DNA of 64,000 nucleotides from an uncultured Acidimicrobiales bacterium (GTDB lineage: Bacteria; Actinomycetota; Acidimicrobiia; Acidimicrobiales; SZUA-35), in the NCBI GenBank assembly GCA_938021675.1, contig CALIFY010000052.1, forward strand, positions 24,934 to 88,933. Direction: 5' to 3'. Positions 1 through 9,711 of this stretch are shown one piece after another. A program made the translations under genes and the position numbers. Under the pieces are notes generated by a model. The model saw nothing but the letters and a program-made list of their open reading frames with translations, was not told where the DNA came from and searched no databases. The first letter of the stretch is position 1. Every line of letters starts with the position of its first letter.

Positions 1-55
1 CGTGGACGGCAGCGACGATCGGGTTGTCTGTGCTGGCTTGGCGTTCGGCGCGGGA

Positions 56-1123
56 CTATCCGTTGATAAGTGCTGGTTCGGTCGACGATTCGGCGATGGC
101 CAACGGCGATTGAGGCGATCGCTGATGCCAGGCCCACTGGCGAGCGAGCCCGTCGGTCATGGTCGTCGCCGGGTGCCAGTTCAACGTTTGTTTGGCCGGG
201 CCGAGGTCGGCCGATGTTAGCTGTGGATCGCCGGGAGCCCGAGATAGCTGCCGAAGCCGTGGGTTTCGGCCGGTGATCGATGCGATTTCGGTGATCACGT
301 CGTTTAACGATGCGGTGCATCCGCCGCCTATGTCGAATACTGAACCGGCAACGGTTTGGTCGGTTGACGTTCCGGCGGCGATGGTGGCGTCGACGACGTC
401 TGCGACGTAGGTGAACTCGCGTTGTTGGCGTCCGTCGCCTCGTTTCTCGAAGCGAGTTCCGGCCGGTTTGGCGGCGTGGAACAACCGGTGCATCGCCATG
501 TCTGGACGCTGGCGGGGCCCGAACACCGTAAAGTACCGAAGTCGCACGACGTCGAGGCCGCGCTCGCCATAGACCAGGGCCAGTTGCTCCGCCGCGGCCT
601 TCGAGACCCCGTAGGGGCTTATGGGGTTGAGCGCCAACCGTTGGCCGAGCCGATGTGAATCGAGCGAACCCATGAGGTCGCCACTGGCGCCGTCGCCGTA
701 TACCGACGAGCTGGAGGCCAGCACGACCCGGCCCACCGAAGCGGCGTGAGCCGCCTCGAAGACGCGTTGGGTAACGGCGACGTTGGCGTCGCACGTCTGT
801 TGGAAGCCATCACCCCACGAGTCTTGAACTCCGGGGCGTCCTGCGAGGTGGTAGACGACGTCGGCGTCAGCCACGGTACGGGTCAGATGGGTGCGATTCA
901 GGTCGATGGTTTCCAGGGTGAACTTCGGGTTTCGCATGGCCATCGCCAGGTTCTCTCGCTTTGTTGCCGGGTCGTACCACGGGTCGAGATTGTCGACGCC
1001 GACCACCGTCGCCCCACCGCTGAGCAGGCGGTCGACCAGATGCGAGCCGATGAATCCGGCCGCTCCGGTGACGACGACCCGCTGCGGTCGTTGGTTGAGA
1101 TTTCCGATCATCGAGAAGCTCAT
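56..1123 (-). CDS. NAD-dependent sugar-nucleotide epimerase/dehydratase
   Basis: This is a 355-residue short-chain extended dehydrogenase. The N-terminal Rossmann motif GAAGFIG binds NAD(P), and the catalytic Tyr-x-x-x-Lys appears as YGVSK after a Ser-rich strand (ASSSSVYG). The family interconverts nucleotide sugars such as UDP-glucose, UDP-glucuronate or GDP-mannose derivatives, and the sequence alone does not fix the substrate. The start is the ATG at 1123-1121, because AGGAGGT lies 7 bases before it (1131-1137). An in-frame GTG at 1132 would overlap that ribosome-binding site. It may supply a precursor for the polysaccharide genes further along the window, but this is inferred only from family. 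Its neighbour on the left is outside the window. Confidence 0.85.
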   Translation of the reverse strand: MSFSMIGNLNQRPQRVVVTGAAGFIGSHLVDRLLSGGATVVGVDNLDPWYDPATKRENLAMAMRNPKFTLETIDLNRTHLTRTVADADVVYHLAGRPGVQDSWGDGFQQTCDANVAVTQRVFEAAHAASVGRVVLASSSSVYGDGASGDLMGSLDSHRLGQRLALNPISPYGVSKAAAEQLALVYGERGLDVVRLRYFTVFGPRQRPDMAMHRLFHAAKPAGTRFEKRGDGRQQREFTYVADVVDATIAAGTSTDQTVAGSVFDIGGGCTASLNDVITEIASITGRNPRLRQLSRAPGDPQLTSADLGPAKQTLNWHPATTMTDGLARQWAWHQRSPQSPLAIAESSTEPALING

Positions 1124-1209
1124 TAAGGCCACCTCCTATAGAGCGTCATGCTAGCCATCTGACGAGTACGTCTGTCCTGAGCCGCCTGTGGCGGCTGACG
1201 AGTAGGGTT

Positions 1210-1228
1210 TTGTCTTAACCAACCCTAA
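1210..1228. promoter_or_regulatory. candidate IdeR/DtxR-type iron box upstream of efeO
   Basis: Read on the minus strand this 19-base stretch is TTAGGGTTGGTTAAGACAA. It matches the mycobacterial IdeR consensus TTAGGTTAGGCTAACCTAA at 13 of 19 positions by my own alignment. It sits about 85 bases before the efeO start and overlaps an inverted repeat, TAGGGTT (1203-1209) with AACCCTA (1221-1227). A TTGACA hexamer at 1232-1237 could be a -35 element, but I see no convincing -10. Iron repression of efeO is inferred. Confidence 0.4.
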
Positions 1229-1241
1229 TATTTGACACTAA

Positions 1242-1257
1242 CAATAGCGAACTATTG
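1242..1257. promoter_or_regulatory. inverted repeat CAATAG-N4-CTATTG before efeO
   Basis: A perfect 6-bp inverted repeat surrounds CGAA, about 55 bases before the efeO start and just after a TTGACA hexamer. It could be an operator or a small hairpin in the 5' leader. Function is unknown. Confidence 0.35.
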
Positions 1258-1312
1258 GTCTGTGGAATAGCTAAGACTTGACCGGTGACCAGCAAACGAG
1301 GAGAGACAAACC

Positions 1313-2353
1313 ATGGGTACCAAGGGTGGTCGGCGGCGACTCGGGGCTAGGGCAGCAGTCGTAGTGGCCGTGTTGGCGCTACTCGCAACGGCGTGCGGTG
1401 GCGACGATGGGGTAGACGTCAACTCCGTCGAGGAATCGGATGCCTCAAGTTCGGCCAGTGGTTCTGAGTCCGGTTCCGCCAGCGGTTCCGAGGCTGACGC
1501 AGCCGCCGAAGACGACACCGCAACTGACGAAGAGGGCGACGTCGAGGAGGAGAGCGGTTCGGCATCGGGTATCTCCGAGGAAGAGGTTGCCCAGACAACC
1601 GAGAATCCGCTCATTCAAGATGCTGTTGATGGATACCGCGTCTACGTCCAAGAACAGATCTCCGATATGCAGGCCGAAACAAAGGTGTTTGCCGACGCCG
1701 TACGTGACGGCGATATCGAGGCCACCAAAGCGGCCTATCCGGTGTCTCGACGGCCGTGGGAACGAATTGAACCAATCGCCGGGTTGATCGAAGACATCGA
1801 TGGGGCGGTCGATGCTCGCGAAGATGACTTCGACGGACCGGAAGACCCGAACTTCACCGGTTGGCACAAGATCGAGTGGTACACCTGGGATCAGGGAGAC
1901 CTGACCGAGGCCGGACCGTTCGCCGACCAGCTCGAAGCAGACCTCCAAACACTTGCCGATACTGCCGAAACCCTCGATCTAGCGCCAGGCGTCTTGACCG
2001 TCGGCGCCCAAGAGCTCATCGAGGAGGTAGCGGCCCCCGACGGGAAACTCTCTGGCGAGGAAGATCGTTACTCCGGCACCGACCTGTACGACTTCAAGGC
2101 GAACGTCGAAGGTTCCGAGGCGCTCGTCGACTTGCTGGCGCCAGTGCTGGAAGAAGCCGATCCAGAATTACTTACGGCTGTCGAGTCGAGCTTTGACGAA
2201 TTGAACGGACAGCTAGAAGTATTCGGCTCCTTTGAAGCTGGCTATGTCCACTACGACGAGGTCACCGAGGACCAGCGCGGTGAGCTGGCGGCGACCCTTG
2301 GCGGGTTGGCCGAGTCGCTCTCCCTGTTGAACGGAGCACTCGGCCTCGAATAG
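1313..2353 (+). CDS. efeO: EfeO-like imelysin-domain iron-uptake lipoprotein
   Basis: The 346-residue protein begins with a lipoprotein signal (basic n-region, hydrophobic core, lipobox LATAC with Cys near residue 28). A Ser/Glu/Asp-rich linker of about 60 residues follows, then an imelysin (M75) domain containing the HxxE metal motif in GWHKIEW. EfeO binds extracytoplasmic iron for the ferrous/ferric Efe system. GAGGAGA precedes the ATG. The DyP peroxidase EfeB follows 46 bases later. The permease EfeU is not next to it, so either it is encoded elsewhere or the pair works with another transporter. The long acidic linker may keep the domain clear of the cell wall. Confidence 0.88.
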   Translation: MGTKGGRRRLGARAAVVVAVLALLATACGGDDGVDVNSVEESDASSSASGSESGSASGSEADAAAEDDTATDEEGDVEEESGSASGISEEEVAQTTENPLIQDAVDGYRVYVQEQISDMQAETKVFADAVRDGDIEATKAAYPVSRRPWERIEPIAGLIEDIDGAVDAREDDFDGPEDPNFTGWHKIEWYTWDQGDLTEAGPFADQLEADLQTLADTAETLDLAPGVLTVGAQELIEEVAAPDGKLSGEEDRYSGTDLYDFKANVEGSEALVDLLAPVLEEADPELLTAVESSFDELNGQLEVFGSFEAGYVHYDEVTEDQRGELAATLGGLAESLSLLNGALGLE

Positions 2354-2378
2354 CACGTCTCGAATAGCACGTCTCGAA
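2351..2378 (+). repeat. 14-bp tandem duplication spanning the efeO stop codon
   Basis: TAGCACGTCTCGAA occurs twice in direct tandem (2351-2364 and 2365-2378). The efeO stop codon is the first TAG, and a third partial TAG follows. It looks like a slippage or duplication event in the efeO-efeB spacer. Confidence 0.85.
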
Positions 2379-2399
2379 TAGGACAACGTGGAGGAAACG

Positions 2400-3629
2400 A
2401 TGATATCCGAGTCGCGACGCCGGTTCATGAAGTCAGCCGGGGCGCTCGTGGCCGGCGGTGCAGTGGTTGGGTGTACCGCCGACTCCGGATCTGAGGCGAT
2501 ACCAGATCCGGAGTCCGATGTTGTCGCCGGCTCCGGGCCACCGAACTTCCCCTTTCGCGGCAATCACCAGGCCGGGGTGACCGCTCCGGCCGCGTCGTCT
2601 GGATTGGTCGCTGGCCTTGATGTTCGAGCCGCCAGCAGCGAAGAGCTTGCCGACGTGCTCGGCACACTTGGGCAGTCGATTGAACAACTGGTAAGCGGTG
2701 AGCCTTACGAGGATCGTGACGGTGGTTTTCCTCCGCTGGACACCGGAATCCTCGGGACTCCGCCGGTAGGAACGGGCACATCGGTTGTCGTTGGCTACGG
2801 AGCGTCACTCTTCGACGACCGGTTTGGCCTGGCCGGTCAGAAGCCGGCCGAGTTACTGGAGATGCCGAAGTTCGCAAACGACTTCCTCGTTCAGCCCGAA
2901 AGGAGTCACGGCGATCTTTCCATCACCATCAGCTCCGACAGTGGTGAGGCTACCGTTCACGCCTTCCGCCAGATCATGCGAGAAACGCGCGGTGCCCTCG
3001 TCCCCCGTTGGATGAAGGAAGGGTTCAACCAACTCGTGCCGGAGCAGACCCACGGCCGTGCTCCGGCTCGGAATCTGCTGGGATTCAAGGACGGGACCTC
3101 AAACCTCGATACCGACGACGACGAGACGATGGCGGCGTCGGTTTGGGTCGGGCCCGACGATGATCAGTCACAATGGACTACCGGCGGGACCTACCAAGCG
3201 GTGCGGGTCATCCGGATGATGGTCGAATTCTGGGATCGCACTCGGCTGAACGAACAGGAAGGCCTCATCGGGCGTCATCGAGCCAGCGGGGCCCCGCTGG
3301 GTCTAGATGATGAGACCGATGAGCCGGTCTTCGAGGACCTTGAATCGCATATCGCCAGGGCCAACCCGCGAAGCTCTGGAAGCGAGAAGAACCTGATTCT
3401 TCGGCGTGGGTTCAACTACGCCAGTGGATTTGATGCCAATGATCAGCTTGATCAGGGGCTCATCTTCGTCAGCTATCAGCGAAGCCTGGAAGATGGATTC
3501 ATCGCCGTGCAGCGCCGTCTGGATGGCGAGGCTCTCGAGGAATACGTCAGGCCGCTCGGAGGAGGGTTCTTTTTCGTGCCGCCCCCGCCGGCCGACGGCG
3601 CTGCGTTGGGGGAACCGTTGTTCAGCTGA
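2400..3629 (+). CDS. efeB: EfeB-type DyP peroxidase (deferrochelatase), Tat lipoprotein
   Basis: The 409-residue protein starts with a twin-arginine signal (SRRRFMK) that runs into a lipobox-like AVVGC, so it is probably exported folded and lipidated. The DyP signature GxxDG is present as GFKDG (Asp near residue 231), followed by the EfeB-typical stretch IGRHRASGAPLG and a conserved C-terminal RRGFNY segment. The family binds haem, has peroxidase activity, and is proposed to release iron from haem in the Efe system. GGAGG lies 5 bases before the ATG at 2400. An upstream in-frame GTG at 2388 overlaps that site and was not chosen. It forms an operon with efeO. Confidence 0.9.
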   Translation: MISESRRRFMKSAGALVAGGAVVGCTADSGSEAIPDPESDVVAGSGPPNFPFRGNHQAGVTAPAASSGLVAGLDVRAASSEELADVLGTLGQSIEQLVSGEPYEDRDGGFPPLDTGILGTPPVGTGTSVVVGYGASLFDDRFGLAGQKPAELLEMPKFANDFLVQPERSHGDLSITISSDSGEATVHAFRQIMRETRGALVPRWMKEGFNQLVPEQTHGRAPARNLLGFKDGTSNLDTDDDETMAASVWVGPDDDQSQWTTGGTYQAVRVIRMMVEFWDRTRLNEQEGLIGRHRASGAPLGLDDETDEPVFEDLESHIARANPRSSGSEKNLILRRGFNYASGFDANDQLDQGLIFVSYQRSLEDGFIAVQRRLDGEALEEYVRPLGGGFFFVPPPPADGAALGEPLFS

Positions 3630-3680
3630 CCCCGCCGGTTGCGGCCCAGCGCTGAGTCGTCGGCCGTTAGACGTGGGTGG

Positions 3681-4523
3681 CTATTGGCCGGCGAGTTCTC
3701 GGGCGTGTTGCAGTAATTCGATGACCGCTGCCTGGGCTTGGTCCGCAGCGTCCAGCGGTGTTGGGAATGGCACCCTGGCGAGGCGGGACGACTGGTTGAC
3801 GGTCGTTTGCAGGGTTACCCCATACCGATCGATGCCGACCATAGCGGCCGACTCAGCATCGGGCAGATCGGCCAGTACCTGTGCGTAGAGCAGGTTGGCC
3901 TCGGAGTGGTCGGCGTTCATATGTTCGACGATGCCATCGGCCGAATCGACGATTGGATCGACGGACGCCTCGTCGTAGGCGGGTGCTCCCACCCAGCTCA
4001 TGTGTCCGAAGCCGCCGACGTAGCGGCAGCGTTCGACGGTGAGTCGCCAGAAAGAGAAGTCGGTGAAATCGACGTAATAAGAGGCATAGGGATGACGTTC
4101 CAGATAGATGGAACGAACATCGACGGGATCATCGATCACGGTCAGTTGACCGACGAGGGTGCAACGGGCCTGGCTGAGCGGGTCGGCCTGGTCGACGGTA
4201 GACGCGCTGACCATCAGGCTTGCTCGGCTGTCCTGTTTGGCATTGACGGTATGTTCTGCCATGTCGGAGATCAACATCACAGGGGCGCCGTCGGCGTCGG
4301 CGGCGTATGACACCAGGCTGCCATATGGGTAGCCGCCTTCAGCCAAGGTCGACAACGTGGCGCGATGCTGCTGGGCGAGCAAGGTGCGAGCCAATTCAGC
4401 GTCGGAGGGAAACGATGACGGATCGCCGGCGATCGGGGGCCCAGCTTCACCGCCACCGTGCTCGTTTGGTCGATCGTCGTCATGGCCCGAGAGGTCGTCC
4501 GTGGGCTCGCTCGTCTCAGTCAC
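3681..4523 (-). CDS. HugZ-like haem-utilisation protein (PPOX fold plus DUF2470)
   Basis: This 280-residue protein has an N-terminal pyridoxamine-phosphate-oxidase-like split barrel (ATLSTLAEGGYPYGSLVSYA) and a C-terminal DUF2470 segment (IVEHMNADHSEANLL). That order is the one seen in HugZ/HutZ haem-degrading proteins. A role in releasing iron from haem fits its position facing efeO-efeB. The start is a GTG at 4523 because AGGAG lies 8 bases upstream. A 14-codon ORF overlaps this start (see 4520-4564). The ADHSE motif in the C-terminal part provides possible haem-ligand histidines. It converges with efeB with only about 50 bases between the stops. Confidence 0.8.
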   Translation of the reverse strand: MTETSEPTDDLSGHDDDRPNEHGGGEAGPPIAGDPSSFPSDAELARTLLAQQHRATLSTLAEGGYPYGSLVSYAADADGAPVMLISDMAEHTVNAKQDSRASLMVSASTVDQADPLSQARCTLVGQLTVIDDPVDVRSIYLERHPYASYYVDFTDFSFWRLTVERCRYVGGFGHMSWVGAPAYDEASVDPIVDSADGIVEHMNADHSEANLLYAQVLADLPDAESAAMVGIDRYGVTLQTTVNQSSRLARVPFPTPLDAADQAQAAVIELLQHARELAGQ

Positions 4524-4564
4524 TCGGTTGACTCCTCTGGTCGATGACCATCTCGCCGGTCCAT
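4520..4564 (-). CDS. short upstream ORF overlapping the hugZ-like start
   Basis: An ATG at 4564 opens a 14-residue ORF (MDRRDGHRPEESTE). Its TGA stop overlaps the GTG start of the hugZ-like gene as GTGA. A TANNNT box, TAGACT on the minus strand, lies 10 bases before this ATG, so the transcript would begin only a few bases ahead of it. The hugZ-like AGGAG lies inside the short ORF. Translational coupling or a regulatory leader peptide is inferred. Confidence 0.35.
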   Translation of the reverse strand: MDRRDGHRPEESTE

Positions 4565-4673
4565 TGCGCTCCACAGTCTACGAGTTGCGGTCGCCCCATC
4601 CCGACTACGATCTGCATTCGGTACGCGTCTCGGCCGGTCGCCGATGCCGTGGAGTCACTGGAGTATTGGAGCG

Positions 4674-5066
4674 ATGAGTCACCCAAAGATGTTCGACGAT
4701 GCAGACCCGGTGCTGGCCAAGCTTCGTGCTATCTGTTTGGCCCTTCCGGGGGCCGATGTAAAAGTGTCACACGGCCGACCATCGTTTTTTACGAAGAAGA
4801 TTTTCGCCGGGTACGGCGCCGTCGTAAAAGGCGATCATGACCGTGATCGCTACCGCCAATCGCTGGTGTTTCTTCCCCATGTCGATGAAGCGCCGGCCTT
4901 CGAACAGGACGACCGATTTTTTACCCCGGCGTACTGGGGGCCGTACGGGTGGATCGGCCTCGACCTTGGTGGCGTCGTCGACTGGCAGGAGGTGTCCGAA
5001 CTGGTCGAGGATTCCTACCGCGCTACCGCAGCAAAACGGTTGATCGCCGAACTCGACCGCCGGTAA
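4674..5066 (+). CDS. MmcQ/YjbR-family protein
   Basis: A 130-residue protein of the MmcQ/YjbR (double-wing DNA-binding-like fold) family. It has the typical opening with LPGAD and a run of aromatic residues (VSHGRPSFFTKK, then PAYWGPYGWIGLDL). Members are small cytoplasmic proteins of unsettled function that are often annotated as DNA-binding. Length is normal for the family. The ATG at 4674 was chosen because residues before it do not align with the family and GGAG is present 10 bases upstream. It stands alone between two minus-strand iron genes. Confidence 0.75.
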   Translation: MSHPKMFDDADPVLAKLRAICLALPGADVKVSHGRPSFFTKKIFAGYGAVVKGDHDRDRYRQSLVFLPHVDEAPAFEQDDRFFTPAYWGPYGWIGLDLGGVVDWQEVSELVEDSYRATAAKRLIAELDRR

Positions 5067-5096
5067 GCCAGCTCGGCCAACTTCCGACCGGTGTGG

Positions 5097-5540
5097 TCAG
5101 GCGATCGTGTAGTCGCGGAGCAGTTTGTTTAGCTCGATCACATGGAACTCTTCGGCGGCGATTTGGGTTCTGGCGTACTCCTCGATGTAGACCGACTTTC
5201 CTTCAGACAACTTGAGGAGGTCGCGGTAGAGATCGAGGGCTCTCCGCTCATGGGCGATCGACTCGTGGAGGATTTTCTCCAGCGAGTGGTCGTGCGACTC
5301 CTCGATGGGGGCGATGCCTTGGTCGGGGTGGCCGCCGAGGCCGGTCAAGAGTTCGCCCGCCTGCTGCGCGTGGTCGAGCGACTCTGCCGCTTGGGCCCTC
5401 ATGAAGTCGACCAGAGGTAGCCGATTCGGTCCAGTGATGACGAGGCCGTAGTGGGTGTATCGCACCACCCCGGAAAGTTCGGCCTTCACGATGTTGTTCA
5501 GTACGGGAACGACCTGTTCACTGTCGACGATCGAATTCAC
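5097..5540 (-). CDS. bacterioferritin-like di-iron protein
   Basis: A 147-residue four-helix ferritin-like protein. The metal ligands expected of the family are visible: a first-helix Glu (AELSGVVRYTHY), ExxH in helix 2 (AESLDHAQ), and Glu-rich segments in helices 3 and 4 (HERRAL, AAEEFHV). It probably stores or detoxifies iron in the cytoplasm. The start is GTG at 5540 with GGAGG upstream. A TAGG...CCTA dyad lies about 15 bases before the start, consistent with iron control. Its length is slightly short for Bfr (about 158), so it could be a Bfr-related subfamily rather than Bfr itself. Confidence 0.82.
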   Translation of the reverse strand: MNSIVDSEQVVPVLNNIVKAELSGVVRYTHYGLVITGPNRLPLVDFMRAQAAESLDHAQQAGELLTGLGGHPDQGIAPIEESHDHSLEKILHESIAHERRALDLYRDLLKLSEGKSVYIEEYARTQIAAEEFHVIELNKLLRDYTIA

Positions 5541-5553
5541 GTTGTCCTCCGGC

Positions 5554-5572
5554 TAGGGCTTGGTTCAACCTA
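5554..5572. promoter_or_regulatory. TAGG...CCTA dyad in the bacterioferritin leader
   Basis: TAGGGCTTGGTTCAACCTA is an imperfect dyad (TAGG..TTG / CAACCTA) 14 bases before the bacterioferritin GTG. Its ends resemble IdeR/DtxR half-sites, although the total match to the consensus is poor. The surrounding 5541-5698 stretch holds no gene that I can support. Confidence 0.3.
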
Positions 5573-5698
5573 TCGCCTGGTCGATTCCGAATACACGATC
5601 CGAGCTCAACATCGATTCCGCGTGTACCACCGGGAGGCCAGGCGAGGCCGACGATGTCTGTCTGGTCGCCATGGTGTTCGTTTCGACGTTCGGTCGTC

Positions 5699-6739
5699 TC
5701 AGCTCACTCCGAGGGCATCGGCGATGACCGTCAGGTCGCCTTGGAAACCGTGGTAGGTGTGGTGCGGACGGAATCCCATGGCCACGTTGATGTCGAGCAT
5801 CCACGGGTTTGACTCGGCGTTGATGGTTTCGACTACCTCAAGCTCAGGATGGGCCGCTCGGACTTGTTGATAGTTGGCGGCTTTGAGCCAGCGGCCGAGT
5901 CGATGGCCTCGATGGTCGGCCAGTACTGCCGTATCGTGCTGGCGGGCGAGCTGTGGTCGGTCTTCGTGCACGAAAATTTCACTCATACCGGCGGCATGGC
6001 AGCGCTCATCGATCGCCAGCGATCGGTAGATGCGGTACCCGCCGGCAATTTTCAGCTCATCTATTTGTTGTCGGGTCTCCACGTCGCGGATGTAGGGGTT
6101 GTAGTCGAGGTCATCGAGGGGTGCATCCTTCATAGCTGCGCCGGCCAGCGACCATTGCTCGGCCAGATCGGTTGGGCTGTGTCCCTCCCAGCACTCGATT
6201 CGGTATCCGGTGGCGGTGGAACTGGCCGAATCGATCCACGTCTCGAGCAGTTGATCGTCTACGTCGGCAACCGTTGCTCGGGAGCAGCGTTCTTCGTTTC
6301 GTTTCGTCATGCCGACCTTGTGGCAGAATGACACCGCGGCGTCATAGCTCACCGAGGTTGACGGGAATGCCAGCAGCGACGTTTGGTCGAGCTCGATGAG
6401 GTCTGGCACCGCAGCGCGTAACAGCCCGGTGGCGATGCCTTGGCCTCGGAATTTTGGCCGAACCATGGTCTCGATCTCGGCGACCTGCAGCTCGTCGGTG
6501 GGATCCGAGACGGTGGCAGACACAACGATGCCGGCCGGGACTCCGTCGACCGAGGCCAGGTAGTTTCGGGCGGTTCGGTCCGGTCCAACGTCAAAGATCC
6601 AGGTCGACACCTCTCGGGGAGGCATCGGTGGATCGCTTGGATCGAGTTCGGTCAGGACCTCCTGACAGACCGAAACGAGTCCATCCAACCCGGCGCCGTC
6701 GTCCCTCTGTTCGATGCGGCGAATCTCGACTTGGCCCAT
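5699..6739 (-). CDS. tandem GNAT acetyltransferase
   Basis: The 346-residue protein has two GNAT domains. The first has the acetyl-CoA loop RGQGIA near residue 115, and the second has HRGHRLG near residue 280. Tandem GNATs of this size include mycothiol synthase MshD, but I see nothing diagnostic of MshD and leave the substrate open. The first codons are GTG-ATG, and I chose the ATG at 6739; no clear ribosome-binding site is present, so the start is uncertain. It ends about 160 bases upstream of the bacterioferritin start on the same strand and is divergent from furA. Confidence 0.75.
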   Translation of the reverse strand: MGQVEIRRIEQRDDGAGLDGLVSVCQEVLTELDPSDPPMPPREVSTWIFDVGPDRTARNYLASVDGVPAGIVVSATVSDPTDELQVAEIETMVRPKFRGQGIATGLLRAAVPDLIELDQTSLLAFPSTSVSYDAAVSFCHKVGMTKRNEERCSRATVADVDDQLLETWIDSASSTATGYRIECWEGHSPTDLAEQWSLAGAAMKDAPLDDLDYNPYIRDVETRQQIDELKIAGGYRIYRSLAIDERCHAAGMSEIFVHEDRPQLARQHDTAVLADHRGHRLGRWLKAANYQQVRAAHPELEVVETINAESNPWMLDINVAMGFRPHHTYHGFQGDLTVIADALGVS

Positions 6740-6845
6740 CACACCATTCGACCGCGTGCTCGGTGTTGTGTCGAACGAATTTCCTCGGTGCTTCGACGCT
6801 CGCCGACGACATCACCATCGCCCATTTATCAACAAGCAGAAGTAA

Positions 6846-6874
6846 TTGACAATCGATGCAGTTAACGCTACGTT
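6846..6874 (+). promoter_or_regulatory. furA promoter, leaderless layout
   Basis: TTGACA (6846-6851) and TACGTT (6869-6874) are separated by exactly 17 bases. Transcription would begin 7 bases later, at or next to the GTG at 6882. No Shine-Dalgarno sequence is present, so a leaderless furA transcript is predicted. The AT-richer stretch around 6825-6865 is a natural place for a Fur-type autoregulatory operator. Confidence 0.7.
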
Positions 6875-6881
6875 CGCCTCT

Positions 6882-7316
6882 GTGCGAAACCCTGCCGAGT
6901 TAACCGACTCATTTCGCCAACGAGGGCTACGGATCACCCCGCAGCGGGTGGCGGTCTTTGAGGCCCTGCAGGGTAGCACCGGCCATCCGACCGCGGAGAC
7001 TATCTATCGGATGGTTTCGGCGGACATGCCATCGATCTCGCTTCGAACGGTGTACCAGACGCTGAACGATCTCACCGAGATGGGGGAGATAAAGAGTTTG
7101 GATCTGGGGGTCGAGGCAACCCGCTTCGATCCCAACATCGACGACCATCACCACCTTGTCTGCGACGAGTGTGGTCTTATCGCCGATGTGTACCTCGACG
7201 TCTCTGGCCTAGATCTTGATGACCTTGACGGGTTCACCCCGGCCAAGACCAGGGTCTTCGTGTCGGGTCGGTGTCGAGACTGCACAACGGCCAAGGTTGA
7301 TGGCATTGCCGGATGA
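6882..7316 (+). CDS. furA: Fur-family regulator (FurA/PerR-like)
   Basis: A 144-residue Fur-family repressor. It has an N-terminal winged helix (RGLRITPQRVAVFEAL, then SLRTVYQTLNDL for the recognition helix), the metal-site cluster DHHHLVC, and structural-zinc CxxC pairs (CDECG and CRDC). Placement directly upstream of katG matches mycobacterial FurA, which represses katG and itself and is relieved by peroxide or metal oxidation. The start is GTG at 6882, fixed by the promoter spacing. An in-frame TTG at 6846 lies inside the -35 box. Confidence 0.9.
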   Translation: MRNPAELTDSFRQRGLRITPQRVAVFEALQGSTGHPTAETIYRMVSADMPSISLRTVYQTLNDLTEMGEIKSLDLGVEATRFDPNIDDHHHLVCDECGLIADVYLDVSGLDLDDLDGFTPAKTRVFVSGRCRDCTTAKVDGIAG

Positions 7317-9638
<2,322 letters not shown>

Positions 9639-9646
9639 TAGTGATC

Positions 9647-9689
9647 GGCGGGGTTGGTTGGTTTGATGTCAGAACCAATCGACCCCGCC
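9647..9689. terminator. 17-bp hairpin terminator between katG and the LamG gene
   Basis: Bases 9647-9663 pair with 9673-9689 across 17 positions, with two G-T wobbles and a 9-base loop. It lies between the convergent katG and LamG-protein stops, so it can act on both strands. Confidence 0.85.
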
Positions 9690-9711
9690 TTCATTTCGTC
9701 CACCTGTTCTA

